A stretch of DNA of 64,000 bases from CAZBSE01 sp964578625. Its GTDB lineage: Bacteria; Actinomycetota; Humimicrobiia; Humimicrobiales; Humimicrobiaceae. The stretch spans positions 1 to 64,000 of the forward strand of contig CAZODQ010000007.1 in NCBI GenBank assembly GCA_964578625.1, written 5' to 3'. Under the pieces are notes generated by a model, which was not told the origin of the DNA, made no database searches, and worked only from the letters and a program-made list of their open reading frames with translations. Positions 34,749 to 43,942 of the stretch are shown here, piece after piece. How positions within the stretch are numbered: the stretch's first letter is position 1; each line of letters opens with the position of its first letter. A program made the position numbers and the translations under genes.

Positions 34749-36812
34749 ATGCTATTGGGTGACCAACCAATATCTAACAGTTTGCAGGATAAACTGGATA
34801 GAGCGGATTTCTGCAAATATCTGGCCAAAGCTGTTTTATCTTACAAATCAGAAGAATGCATTGTAATAGGACTCCTGGGTTCCTGGGGTTCCGGGAAAAG
34901 TTCAATGCTGAATATGATTATTGAGTTTTTATTTAAGAGCTCAAGACCGTATAATAAGATTACAAAGCCTATTATTGTCAAATTCAATCCCTAGAATTAC
35001 CCTGATCAAAATGCGGTACTGGCGCAGTTTTTCTACAATCTTGCGTCAGAGTTAAAAATTAAAAGACAGAAGAAATTACAGAAACTCAGTGATAAAGTTT
35101 TAAAATATTCCGAATCGTTTGTTCCCTTTCAGGTTTCAGTAAGTTCCATGGGAAAGCCCGTTTCTCTTAAGCTTAAAAAGCGTGATAAAAGAAGTATTGA
35201 TTATAAAAAAGAAAAGCTGTCCAAGTACTTCCGGGAAATAAAAAACAAGATAGTCATTATTATTGATGACATCGACAGGTTGAATGCAGTCGGAATAAAA
35301 CAAATTTTTCAACTGATCAAAGCATTTGGTAACCTGCCCAATGTTATATATTTAGTGGCATTTGATAGAAGTATAGTTTCCAAAGCACTTTGTGATAGTC
35401 TATTAAAAAATGGTGAAGAATACCTTGAAAAGATTATACAGGTTCCGTTTGAAATACCTTCGATACCAAGGGAGAAGGTTTTAGCAATATTACAGTTCCA
35501 GCTGAATGAGATTTTAAATGATGTACCAAAAGATACCTGGAATCAGGAGTATTGGTATAATGTCTACCACGGCAGTATACAGAACTTCTTTTATACCATA
35601 AGAGATGTTATCAGATACGTAAATACACTAAAAATCGGTTTACCATATATATACAAAGAGGTAAATCCTATTGATTTTATTGCTATAACATGTCTGCAGG
35701 TATTTATACCGGGAGTATATCTTAAAATCAAGGATAACAAGGATTTTTTTACGGGAACTTATTTAAATGAAGGTGACGAAGTAAGATACCAGGACAGCGA
35801 AGCTGTAGAGGAAATACTGGAGTTAGTTCCTAAAAAAGACAGGGAACATATTAAGAGATTGCTGTGCTACCTGTTTCCGAGAATGCAGAATGTTCTTGAT
35901 TTCCATCAGACGATAAGTATAAATAAACCTTCCGAGCTGTTGAAGGAAAGAAGGATATGCAGCCCGAACTTTTTTGATACACATTTCAGACTGTCTGTTC
36001 CGGAATATGAAATTAATCATGCTGAAATAGACAGGCTTATTGAAGCAAGTGAATTTGAGAAAAAATTTAGTTCCATGCTGCTTTCAATTAACGATAGAGG
36101 TAAAATCCGGGTAGCCATTGAAAGTTTAAGGGATAGGATTTTAGATATCCCCAATAAAAATATTAGCATTGTTGTAAAAAGCTTATTGAATATTGCAGAT
36201 AATTTTAAAGTTGAAGACACTTATAATGATACCTACAACGAAATAGTTTATTTATGCATCAGCCTTTTATTTAAAATAGATGATGGAGATGAAAGGTATA
36301 ATATACTTGAACATGCGATCAATGAAGCTGAGAGCCTGTACGTTTCAACGGTTTTAATACTTAAACTAATCGATGAAAACAAGAAGAAAAAATTTTTAAT
36401 AGACGGCTTTAAAGTCATGTCTTTAGAAGATACCGTGGTCAGGAAAATCAGAAATTGGGTGAAAAGTGAAAATATCGATAAGAATCCAAAACTGCATTCA
36501 ATAGTATACAACTGGGCTGAGCTGGAAAATAAAAACCAGGCTAAAGAATTCCTGAACAATTATATTAAAAGCCATAGAGGATTTTTATCATTTATAACAT
36601 CCAACCTTCAGCAGAAGTATATATTTCAAAAAGGAGATTATATACCCAGGCTGGAATTTGATATGGACATCGATAGAATTATTGATTTTATCGATATACC
36701 TGTTGATGAACTGGAACTCCGGATCAGAAATATAATTAATTCGGAGCATTACGAAAAATTAAATAAAAAGGAAAAAATAGCTTTAAAGACTTTTACTAGA
36801 AAGATATCTTAA
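34749..36812 (+). pseudogene. KAP-family P-loop NTPase interrupted by one in-frame TAG
   Basis: Two open stretches lie in the same frame. The first (81 codons) holds Walker A GLLGSWGSGKSSM and ends KPIIVKFNP-TAG (34992-34994). The frame then continues without other stops: NYPDQNAVLAQFFYNLASEL and Walker B KIVIIIDDIDRLN, then a long helical C-terminal part to 36812. Family members have FNPW followed by a similar segment, so TAG replaces TGG (Trp) by a single base change. Other genes here end in TAG, so suppression is not general. The break is probably recent, since the rest has no further damage. KAP NTPases are often membrane-linked and appear in antiphage and plasmid contexts; function here unknown. 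A restart at ATG 35148 would lack Walker A. Confidence 0.82.
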
Positions 36813-36819
36813 TTTGAAC

Positions 36820-37575
36820 CTATTTTATCTCCCTAGTTAGGGGTACAAATGCTATATAATCGGTAATTTTTGTAGTTATTACCTCTCCGTTCTTTTTTTC
36901 CACTTTCCAAAGAGCCTGATTCCATCCAGGAGGGCCAACCGGGATTACCATAATTCCACCATCTGCAAGTTGTTCTACAAGGGGCTGGGGAATATGGTCC
37001 GGAGCAGCGGTAACAATAATCCTGTCAAAGGGTGCATACTGCTCCCAGCCGTAATAGCCGTCGTGGTTGCTGGTTTTTACATTAGAGTAGTTTGACAGTG
37101 CTATATTTGATTCCTGATGGAGAACTGTGATTATTTCTACTGTATATACCTCATCTACTATTTCGGAAAGTACGGCTGCTTGGTAACCGGAACCTGTACC
37201 GATTTCCAGGACTCTTTCACTACCAGTAATATCTAAGCTTTCAGTCATAAGAGCTACAATGTAGGGCTGGGATATTGTCTGGCCCATTCCTATGGGAAGG
37301 GGTTGATCTGCATAGGCATAGTCCATGAGGCTTTTGTCTACAAACTCGTGGCGGGGGACTTTCCTCATAGCTTTTATGACTTTTATATCTGTTATACCTC
37401 TGGCAATGATCTGATTGTCGACCATACTGTTTCTGAGTTCGGAATATCTGTCTATTTCACTATCATTTTCTACAGTACTTTCACAACCGATTAGACTGAA
37501 GTTTACCAGAAAGGCAGCTGCGATAATTAAAATAAAAGTTTTTAAAAGGTTTTTGTTTTTAATTTTTACAGTCAT
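36820..37575 (-). CDS. Protein-L-isoaspartate O-methyltransferase with a lipoprotein signal
   Basis: SAM-dependent repair methyltransferase (PCMT) that recognises isoaspartyl residues. The core is intact: MVDNQIIARGITDIKVIKAM, VPRHEFV, IGMGQTISQPYIVALMTESL, the SAM loop RVLEIGTGSGYQAAVLSEI, and DRIIVTAAPDHIPQPLVEQL. In front is a basic stretch plus a hydrophobic helix ending in a lipobox (NFSLIGC), which would place the enzyme outside the membrane. That is odd, since SAM is cytoplasmic. ATG 37575 is used; a TTG at 37602 is also open. The gene diverges from the next one. Confidence 0.88.
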   Translation of the reverse strand: MTVKIKNKNLLKTFILIIAAAFLVNFSLIGCESTVENDSEIDRYSELRNSMVDNQIIARGITDIKVIKAMRKVPRHEFVDKSLMDYAYADQPLPIGMGQTISQPYIVALMTESLDITGSERVLEIGTGSGYQAAVLSEIVDEVYTVEIITVLHQESNIALSNYSNVKTSNHDGYYGWEQYAPFDRIIVTAAPDHIPQPLVEQLADGGIMVIPVGPPGWNQALWKVEKKNGEVITTKITDYIAFVPLTREIK

Positions 37576-37692
37576 TAGTGTCTTAAAGTAAGATATGTTC
37601 AATTGATATTATATCATTTTAGAATTAATAGTCAGGCCGGTGTCTATGTTTTACTATTTTATGTGATTGGAGATATAATTAAAAGGAAGGCA

Positions 37693-38799
37693 ATGGGAGT
37701 AAAAGGCAATAGAAATTTGTTTCTTATTCCTGGAAGTACGGCCTACCTGTTCTTACTGATAGCTACGCTGCTGTGGGCTTACTGGGGGGTAGGGGAGGTC
37801 TTCCATGAGGGATGGTACCCGCCATATACCCAGATCATATTTTATTTTATTCCTTTTCTGGTCCTGATAGGGACTATGGTTTTATGCGTATATCTGCCTT
37901 TAGCGGGCGGAATATTGGTTTTATCTGTTGGAATATTTTACCTTATGGCGACGCTTATTCGATCACATTGGCAGCATGTAAATCTGCTGCCATCTTTCTG
38001 GATGGCTTCTACTGTGGTTATTATTCCAGGTTTGCTTTTTATAATTGATTATGTTTTAAAGAAAAGACGGAAGTACAGGGAATATAAAAAAATAGTGTTT
38101 AAAAACCGCTGGAAAATGACGGCAGCCGTTAGTATTTCCTTTATACTGATTGTCTATGTAGGTACACCGCTTGCAATAAGGAACTTAGGGAGGCTGCCTC
38201 TTGAGAATTTTGATGAGGTGACAATAGAGGGCAATAAAATTGTACTGGCAATGGCAGGGGATGGACCCGGCTGGCATTATTCAAATGAAAATCCAATAGA
38301 ATTTATGGGTAAACAATACAGGGCATTTTCATGGAATGAGATCGCTCTTTTTGGGATGGAACCAGTGGGTTTTGAGGGAAAAAGATACGGTCCGGGCTAT
38401 AACGGAAGCGAAGATTCTATCTATTATGCAACTCAGGAAGATTTTGATCAGTATAATATGTTTCGTTATATAAACTGTGAGGGAGACCAGCTATCGGCTG
38501 AGATACAGGATTGCTGGAGGCTTCCAACAGTAGAAGAGTACGTGAGGCTTTCCATATACAGAGGTGAAAATTGCAGAGGATACTTTGATGATGGTGAAGG
38601 CAAGGCTTATTACAGCGAGACTCCTGACAAGGATGGGCCGCTTTGGGCTCCTGACAAAATAGTCATATATTATTGGACCTCTACCTGTATTGATGAAACA
38701 CATTCGTATGACATTACCTACTCCGGAGAGGTCAGGAATATTTCTAAGATAACCAGTCAGGATTACAGGGGATGGAGGGCTGTAAGAATTGAAAACTGA
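37693..38799 (+). CDS. Membrane protein with C-terminal DUF1566-like domain
   Basis: About 368 residues from ATG 37693, which follows AAGGAAGG (an open TTG at 37603 lacks a ribosome site). The N-terminal half has four or five membrane segments; the C-terminal half, after residue about 190, is soluble and probably extracytoplasmic. It contains YRAFSWNEIALFG, CWRLPTVEEYVRLS, YYWTST and a final DYRGWRAVRI. The WRLPT...WTST...RAV pattern is typical of DUF1566/Lcl-like C-type-lectin folds. Function unknown. Confidence 0.75.
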   Translation: MGVKGNRNLFLIPGSTAYLFLLIATLLWAYWGVGEVFHEGWYPPYTQIIFYFIPFLVLIGTMVLCVYLPLAGGILVLSVGIFYLMATLIRSHWQHVNLLPSFWMASTVVIIPGLLFIIDYVLKKRRKYREYKKIVFKNRWKMTAAVSISFILIVYVGTPLAIRNLGRLPLENFDEVTIEGNKIVLAMAGDGPGWHYSNENPIEFMGKQYRAFSWNEIALFGMEPVGFEGKRYGPGYNGSEDSIYYATQEDFDQYNMFRYINCEGDQLSAEIQDCWRLPTVEEYVRLSIYRGENCRGYFDDGEGKAYYSETPDKDGPLWAPDKIVIYYWTSTCIDETHSYDITYSGEVRNISKITSQDYRGWRAVRIEN

Positions 38800-38842
38800 T
38801 TTATTTCTTATAATACCAAAGTCATAAAGGTCCTGGCAGTTG

Positions 38843-39322
38843 TCAATCCTTATTAAACACCAGGATACAGAAAGAAGAACCTCTACAAATTTTATCTTTT
38901 AGTTTAAAACTTATATTTTCTCCAAATTCTTCCGCCCAAACGCTGTATTCTGCAGTACATATCCTGCTGCCTATTTTTTCAGAGAGGCCGGTCCTGTTGG
39001 ATTTGATCATTATATTATGCCAGGGGCAGCTGCTTATTATTATTTTCAATTTATCATTGGTCTTTTCTGTTTTAAATTTAAAACCATCTAACTTTAATTT
39101 GGCAGAAAAGCATTCAAGAAGAGCTTCCAGACCTTGGTCCTTTTTTAATTTATTTTTTAGAAAACGGGCCTGTATTTTAGGCATAACCTTCCATACTTCC
39201 TCATCTATATTTAGGGCAGTATTAAATCCGTATTTTTCTTCAACCTTTAAAAACCATAGTCCATCAACTGCAGTATAGCAGCGATGCAGGTATTTTAAAG
39301 CTTCCTTTTCTGTAAGATTCAT
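38843..39322 (-). CDS. DUF6125-like protein
   Basis: 159 residues. The N-terminal CYTAVDGLWFLKVEEKYGFN and IDEEVWKVMPKIQARFLK resemble the family I know as DUF6125 in anaerobic bacteria and archaea. The rest holds cysteines in SSCPWHNIM, SRICTAEYSVWAEEFG and CRGSSFCILVF, a possible metal or cofactor site. It is the only leftward gene in this stretch. Function unknown. Confidence 0.7.
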   Translation of the reverse strand: MNLTEKEALKYLHRCYTAVDGLWFLKVEEKYGFNTALNIDEEVWKVMPKIQARFLKNKLKKDQGLEALLECFSAKLKLDGFKFKTEKTNDKLKIIISSCPWHNIMIKSNRTGLSEKIGSRICTAEYSVWAEEFGENISFKLKDKICRGSSFCILVFNKD

Positions 39323-39454
39323 AATTTTTAAAGCAAGGATCTTTTTAAGTTATTGTTAGAGAATATAATACACATCTAACAGAGAAAATGGAATAACTAA
39401 GAACTACAGAGTATAGTTTAATATAAAATTAAAAAAGATAAAATATTTTCATAA

Positions 39455-39488
39455 ATACCTTGCAATGTAAGATACCTTGTGCTAAACT
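39455..39488 (+). promoter_or_regulatory. Candidate promoter and operator of the PadR cluster
   Basis: TTGCAA (39460-39465), a 17-base spacer and TAAACT (39483-39488). Within and beside the spacer the 8-mer ATACCTTG occurs twice (39455-39462 and 39472-39479), and CTTGCA-A-TGTAAG forms an imperfect dyad. This arrangement suggests repression by the PadR protein encoded 34 bases downstream; no binding data are implied. Confidence 0.45.
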
Positions 39489-39521
39489 ACAGTCCTAAAT
39501 TCATAGAGAGGAAGTGATAAT

Positions 39522-39845
39522 ATGAATATACAGTTTAAGAAAGGGGTGCTGGAACTATGTACCCTGACGCTTCTTGCCAATAAAAACCGATATGGTTATG
39601 AGCTTGTAAATGAAATCTCTAAAAACATCTTAATTTCAGAAGGGACGATTTACCCGCTGTTAAGACGCCTTAAAAATGATGGTTATGTTACCACTTATCT
39701 TGAAGAATCAAAGGAAGGAGCTCCGAGGAAGTACTACCAGCTGACTGGATCCGGAAAAAAAATGCAGCGGGAGCTAAAGGAGGAGTGGCTGACCTTTGTT
39801 AAAAAAGTAAATGGCTTTTTAAAGGATGGTGTAAAGAATGAATAA
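39522..39845 (+). CDS. PadR-family transcriptional regulator
   Basis: 107 residues with the PadR winged helix: KKGVLELCTLTLLANKNRYG, YELVNEISKNI, EGTIYPLLRRLKNDGYVTTY and PRKYYQLTGSGKKMQRELKE. It overlaps the DUF1700 gene by 8 bases, the arrangement commonly seen in Firmicutes for PadR-controlled membrane-stress clusters. The ATG follows GAGAGGAAG. Confidence 0.95.
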   Translation: MNIQFKKGVLELCTLTLLANKNRYGYELVNEISKNILISEGTIYPLLRRLKNDGYVTTYLEESKEGAPRKYYQLTGSGKKMQRELKEEWLTFVKKVNGFLKDGVKNE

Positions 39846-40413
39846 AAAAGATTTTATTAATAAATTGTCATCATGTTTAAGAGGGATTACCGGAGAGGAA
39901 AGGCAGGATGTTATAAATGATTTTGAAGAACATTTTAAAGAAGGGATGGCAGCGGGAAGAACTGAAGAAGATATCGCTGATTCCCTTGGTGATCCGAGGG
40001 TATTAGCCAATCAGTTTAAGGCAAGCATACTTGTAAGCCAGGCGGAAAAAACGACCTCACCAGCAAATATAACAAGAGCGGTTTTTGCTACCCTGGGGCT
40101 GGGATTTTTCAATCTTATATTTATACTGGGCCCATTTATTGCCATAGTCGGTGTATTTATAGCTTTATTTGCCTGTGCGATTGCCCTTACCGCGTCAGGG
40201 ATAACCGTATTTTTTGCTTCGATTTTCGGGCCGCTGTTTCCACAATATGTTTCAATTTCAATTAATCCGGCGGTAGCTATATTTAGTTCAATAGGAGTTA
40301 CCTGTGTGGGTATACTGTTTTTTGTAGGAGATATATATCTGGCAAAGTTGCTGTATAGGTTGTTTTTAAGATATATAAAATTTAATTTAAGAATTATAAC
40401 TGGAAAGGAGTAA
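39838..40413 (+). CDS. DUF1700 (HAAS-type) membrane protein
   Basis: 191 residues. The N-terminal cytoplasmic part KKDFINKLSSCLRGITGEER, DVINDFEEHFKEG and IADSLGDPRVLANQFKAS is the HAAS/DUF1700 motif, followed by about three membrane helices. Such proteins are encoded beside PadR regulators and DUF4097 proteins and are thought to link the regulator to the membrane. Exact function unknown. Confidence 0.9.
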   Translation: MNKKDFINKLSSCLRGITGEERQDVINDFEEHFKEGMAAGRTEEDIADSLGDPRVLANQFKASILVSQAEKTTSPANITRAVFATLGLGFFNLIFILGPFIAIVGVFIALFACAIALTASGITVFFASIFGPLFPQYVSISINPAVAIFSSIGVTCVGILFFVGDIYLAKLLYRLFLRYIKFNLRIITGKE

Positions 40414-40417
40414 AAAA

Positions 40418-41317
40418 ATGAAGTTCAATGCTGCAAGGTTTGTAATATGGGTTGCTGTTATAATGGCGGTATCTTTTATCTGCGCTGGTATTATTTTGAT
40501 GGTAACCGGAAATTTTTCAATAGCGCTGGAACAAATAGATGAGTCCAAGACTTTTAATGCTGAAAATATAAATAAGATCTATATAGACATAAAAAGTTCG
40601 GATATCAATATTATACCTTCAGCGGATGAGGAGATAAGAGTACGTCTCTCAGGAGAAGTCTCTACAAACAGAAACAGGGATATACCGTCTCTGGTTGCCT
40701 ATGAATCAGGCGACGAACTGCGAATAGAGATAATTCAGCAACGGAAGGTTTTTATTGGAATTAACATATGGAGGACCAAACTGGATGTATATATACCAGA
40801 AGACTCTATAGAAGTTTTAAAGGTAGATACGGTGTCATCAGATATAAATATTAGTGATTTGAAGGTCAATGAGATTGATTGTAATGGTGTGTCTGGAGAT
40901 TTTAAGGGAGAATCTCTATTTGCAGAGGATATAAAGTTTGATACTACTTCCGGGGATGTTAATATAAAGGATTATACAGGTGATATAAATATCCATACTG
41001 TGTCAGGTGATTTAGTACTGGAGGATGGAAGTCAAAATGATAATATTGAAGCGGTTACTGTATCTGGTGATATGCATATAGAACAGGAAGATCCAAGCGA
41101 TATGAATATTAGAACTACATCCGGTGATGTCGGGATAGGTCTTTCGGAAGATGCCGGATTTTATCTAAAGATAAACACTGTGTCAGGCGATATCGACAAC
41201 AAGTTTCCCATCAAAATCACTTCCTCAAGCAGGAGGAATCTGGAAGGTACAGTAGGAAGCAATGGGAAAGAGATTGTTGTAAGTACAACTTCCGGTGATA
41301 TTAATGTAGATTATTAG
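40418..41317 (+). CDS. DUF4097 beta-helix-like envelope protein
   Basis: 299 residues: one N-terminal membrane helix (about 8-30), then an extracytoplasmic domain built of repeats in which (T/V)SGD or TSGD recurs about every 15-20 residues (DTTSGDVNI, HTVSGDLVL, VTVSGDMHI, RTTSGDVGI, NTVSGDIDN, STTSGDINV). This is the LiaG/YvlB-like DUF4097 fold. It follows DUF1700 by 4 bases and precedes the related GIN-domain gene. Confidence 0.88.
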   Translation: MKFNAARFVIWVAVIMAVSFICAGIILMVTGNFSIALEQIDESKTFNAENINKIYIDIKSSDINIIPSADEEIRVRLSGEVSTNRNRDIPSLVAYESGDELRIEIIQQRKVFIGINIWRTKLDVYIPEDSIEVLKVDTVSSDINISDLKVNEIDCNGVSGDFKGESLFAEDIKFDTTSGDVNIKDYTGDINIHTVSGDLVLEDGSQNDNIEAVTVSGDMHIEQEDPSDMNIRTTSGDVGIGLSEDAGFYLKINTVSGDIDNKFPIKITSSSRRNLEGTVGSNGKEIVVSTTSGDINVDY

Positions 41318-41359
41318 CAGGTTTAATATAATCAGAAAATAGTTATAAAAGGAGTAATT

Positions 41360-42118
41360 ATGAACAGAATTAATAAAAGAAAAAAGACCGTAAGAGTAAT
41401 TATGATAATTCAGGCGATTGCTATGATGGTTATCCTTACTGTATTTGCTGTCTCCTGTAAATGGACAGTGGGATTGGTAAGGGGTTCAGGAAATATAGAA
41501 AAGGAAGAAAGAGATGTATCAGGTTTCGATGAGGTAAGCTTTACAGGAATGGGAAATCTAATTATAACCCAGGGAGAAGAAGAATCGCTGCTGGTGGAAG
41601 CCGACGACAATATACTTCCATTGATTGAAACAAATGTCTTTGGTGACAGGCTGACTATCGGTTATAAGTGGGGTTATAATGTAATGCCGGCATCAAATAC
41701 AAAATTTTATCTAAATGTAGTTGATATTAATAAGATATCATTGAGTGGAGCAGGAAAGATTGACTGTGAGAGTCTCAAGACCGATAAGTTGGACTTTGAG
41801 CTTAGTGGTGCAGGAGATATTGATTTCGATATTGATGCAGATGAGCTTGTAATTACCTCATCAGGAGCGGGTGATCTGACCTTAAGCGGTAAAGTCGAAA
41901 GTCAGAATGTTGATATAAGCGGAGTGGGAAGATATAATGCTGAAAATCTTGAGAGTAAGGACTGTGATATCAAAGTTTCAGGAGCCGGTAGTGCTACTGT
42001 AAACGTTACCGAGGAGCTTGATATTGATATCAGCGGCGTGGGAAATGTTTATTATGTAGGAAGTCCGCGTGTAAGACAGGACATCTCAGGGTTAGGTAAA
42101 ATCAAGAGCATTGATTAG
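41360..42118 (+). CDS. DUF2807 (GIN domain) lipoprotein
   Basis: 252 residues. A signal with a lipobox-like end (VFAVSC), then the DUF2807 domain beginning RGSGNIEKEERDVSGFDEVS and FTGMGNLIITQGEEESLLVE. The C-terminal half is a regular repeat with SGAG or SGVG about every 17-20 residues (LSGAGKID, LSGAGDID, SSGAGDLT, ISGVGRYN, VSGAGSAT, ISGVGNVY), a right-handed beta-helix pattern. It probably acts at the cell surface with the DUF4097 protein. Confidence 0.87.
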   Translation: MNRINKRKKTVRVIMIIQAIAMMVILTVFAVSCKWTVGLVRGSGNIEKEERDVSGFDEVSFTGMGNLIITQGEEESLLVEADDNILPLIETNVFGDRLTIGYKWGYNVMPASNTKFYLNVVDINKISLSGAGKIDCESLKTDKLDFELSGAGDIDFDIDADELVITSSGAGDLTLSGKVESQNVDISGVGRYNAENLESKDCDIKVSGAGSATVNVTEELDIDISGVGNVYYVGSPRVRQDISGLGKIKSID

Positions 42119-42208
42119 GAGGGATTATTTCGGCATAAAAGTCTGCAGGGACTTCTCAATTAGTATAGAAATAAACAATTAAAAAACAGATATAAGAAAG
42201 GAATGTTG

Positions 42209-42982
42209 ATGGCGGAGATTACTAAAGAGGAATTAAAAGAAGGAAAAAAGCAGCTGGAAGGTGTATTGATACTATGTTGGGTAATGACTATTTTAACTGG
42301 AACTGCAGTCCTTTTTGGACTTGGTCCTATAGGTTTTATTAGAAACTATTTGAGTAATCCATTTACTATTAATGCAGCAATAGATATAGTAAGAGATATA
42401 ACTAGTTTTCCTTTTAGAATGATATATTCTTTGATTGTTCCAGCACTATACATAATAGAATTAATTGGTATTTATCAAAGGAGGGCTTTTGCAGTAACAT
42501 TAGGGAGAGCGGTTTTAGTTGTGACTATGGTATTATTTTTCCCGATTGGAACTATAGTAGGAGCTATTCTATGGAAGAGATTCAATCATCCACTTGCAAA
42601 AAAAAGTTTAGGATATGGGTATCAAATCCCTCCGGAGACGGAGTTAAATTATAAAAATTCATTAAAGCTAAAGGAGGATAAAATAATGAGTGATGCAAAA
42701 ACGGATGAGGAAAAATACAAGATAGCAAAAAAAAGGGTTGACGAGATCAAGGGTTTTTACGGCCACCTTTTTTCTTATGTAGGCGTGAATGTAGTATTGC
42801 TTGCTATTAACCTTGTTACAAGCCCTTTCACATTGTGGTTTTACTGGGTTTCTGTTTTCTGGGGAATCGGTCTTTTCTGGCATGCTATGGGAGTCTTTGT
42901 ATTCGGTAAATTTACCGGAGCCAGCTGGGAGAAAAAGAAGATAGAAGAAGTAATGGAAGAAATGGACAAGAAGAAGAAGTAA
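42209..42982 (+). CDS. Multi-pass membrane protein with C-terminal 2TM domain; apparent fusion with internal start
   Basis: About 257 residues from ATG 42209 (an ATG at 42203 sits too close to AAAGGA). The N-terminal part has three or four membrane segments and is unassigned. The C-terminal part (KYKIAKKRVDEIKGFYGHLF, two membrane helices, GVFVFGKFTGASWEKKKIEE) is the 2TM domain usually encoded as a separate gene of about 100 residues. A strong ribosome site AAGGAGG (42671-42677) and ATG (42686) occur in frame at the junction, so the 2TM part may also be made separately. It closes the PadR cluster, before a terminator. Confidence 0.75.
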   Translation: MAEITKEELKEGKKQLEGVLILCWVMTILTGTAVLFGLGPIGFIRNYLSNPFTINAAIDIVRDITSFPFRMIYSLIVPALYIIELIGIYQRRAFAVTLGRAVLVVTMVLFFPIGTIVGAILWKRFNHPLAKKSLGYGYQIPPETELNYKNSLKLKEDKIMSDAKTDEEKYKIAKKRVDEIKGFYGHLFSYVGVNVVLLAINLVTSPFTLWFYWVSVFWGIGLFWHAMGVFVFGKFTGASWEKKKIEEVMEEMDKKKK

Positions 42983-43019
42983 TTTTAATTCTATTCTTTT
43001 TTAGAGGTTTTGTATTTTT

Positions 43020-43053
43020 AGGGGACCAATTAATTGGTCCCCTGTCTTTTTAC
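43020..43053 (+). terminator. Rho-independent terminator of the PadR cluster
   Basis: Perfect 24-base inverted repeat with arms AGGGGACCAAT and ATTGGTCCCCT (43020-43043), followed by GTCTTTTT. It lies 38 bases after the 2TM gene stop. Confidence 0.88.
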
Positions 43054-43155
43054 AGCAAGGTCATAACTGCTCCGAAATATAAAAATACAAAGTGGTATGG
43101 TATTATGGCTGGTAGGTAAAAATAAAATCAAATAGGGACTGGGGATGATGTAATA

Positions 43156-43932
43156 ATGCTGGGTGCCATTGCAGGAGATATAATCGGTTCTCCATTTGAG
43201 GGTAAAAATGTAAAGCGCTGCCAATTTCCATTATTCACGTCAAACAGTAATTTTACAGATGATACAGTCATGACTCTGGCTACTGCAGACTGCATACTGC
43301 ATAAAGGGAGCTTTGAAAAATTTTACAGGAAATATTACCTGAAATATCCAGGCCGGGGATACGGTCTGCGGTTCAGCATGTGGGCAGGATCACAGGATAG
43401 CAAACCTTATAATAGCTGGGGAAATGGTTCTGCAATGAGGGTAAGCCCGGTTGGCTTTGCCTGCACCAGTATTAATGAGGTCTTAAAACTTGCAGAAAAA
43501 AGTGCCGAAGTCTCACATAATCATCCTGAAGGAATTAAAGGAGCACAGGCAGTAGCCGCTGCGGTTTTTCTGGCCGGAAGGGGTAAAGACAAGGATAAGA
43601 TTGCTGGTTATATTGAAAAGAAATTTGGATATGATCTAAGTAAGTCAATTGAAAGTATTAGAAAATGGTATAAATTTGACAGTTCCTGCCGGGGAAGTGT
43701 CCCGCAGGCAATAACAGCCTTTTTAGAGTCAAAGGATTTTGAAGATGCAGTCAGAAAGGCGATTTCCATCGGCGGTGATAGTGATACAATAGCCTCTATA
43801 GCTGGTGGGATTGCAGAGGCCTTTTATGGCAGTCTGCCAGTGAAAATAAAGGAGGGTATTCTTAAAATACTGGACGGAGACCTTATTAAAGTTATAAATG
43901 ATTTCTATAAAAAGTACAATTTATGCAAATAG
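43156..43932 (+). CDS. ADP-ribosylglycohydrolase (DraG-like) family protein
   Basis: 258 residues. Seen: LGAIAGDIIGSPFEG at the start, the metal-binding TDDTVMTLATADCIL, NSWGNGSAMRVSPVGF, SHNHPEGIKGAQAV and the second metal site IGGDSDTIASIAGGIAEAFYG. All magnesium ligands of the DraG family appear present. It removes ADP-ribose from proteins or small molecules; the target is unknown. A macro-domain gene at 52.4 kb belongs to the same chemistry. Confidence 0.94.
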   Translation: MLGAIAGDIIGSPFEGKNVKRCQFPLFTSNSNFTDDTVMTLATADCILHKGSFEKFYRKYYLKYPGRGYGLRFSMWAGSQDSKPYNSWGNGSAMRVSPVGFACTSINEVLKLAEKSAEVSHNHPEGIKGAQAVAAAVFLAGRGKDKDKIAGYIEKKFGYDLSKSIESIRKWYKFDSSCRGSVPQAITAFLESKDFEDAVRKAISIGGDSDTIASIAGGIAEAFYGSLPVKIKEGILKILDGDLIKVINDFYKKYNLCK

Positions 43933-43942
43933 GTAAAATGCG

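Noticed and set aside
34992..34994. Pyrrolysine or general amber suppression in the KAP gene
   Set aside because: Other genes in the window end normally in TAG, and the family has Trp at this place, so a simple point mutation is more likely.
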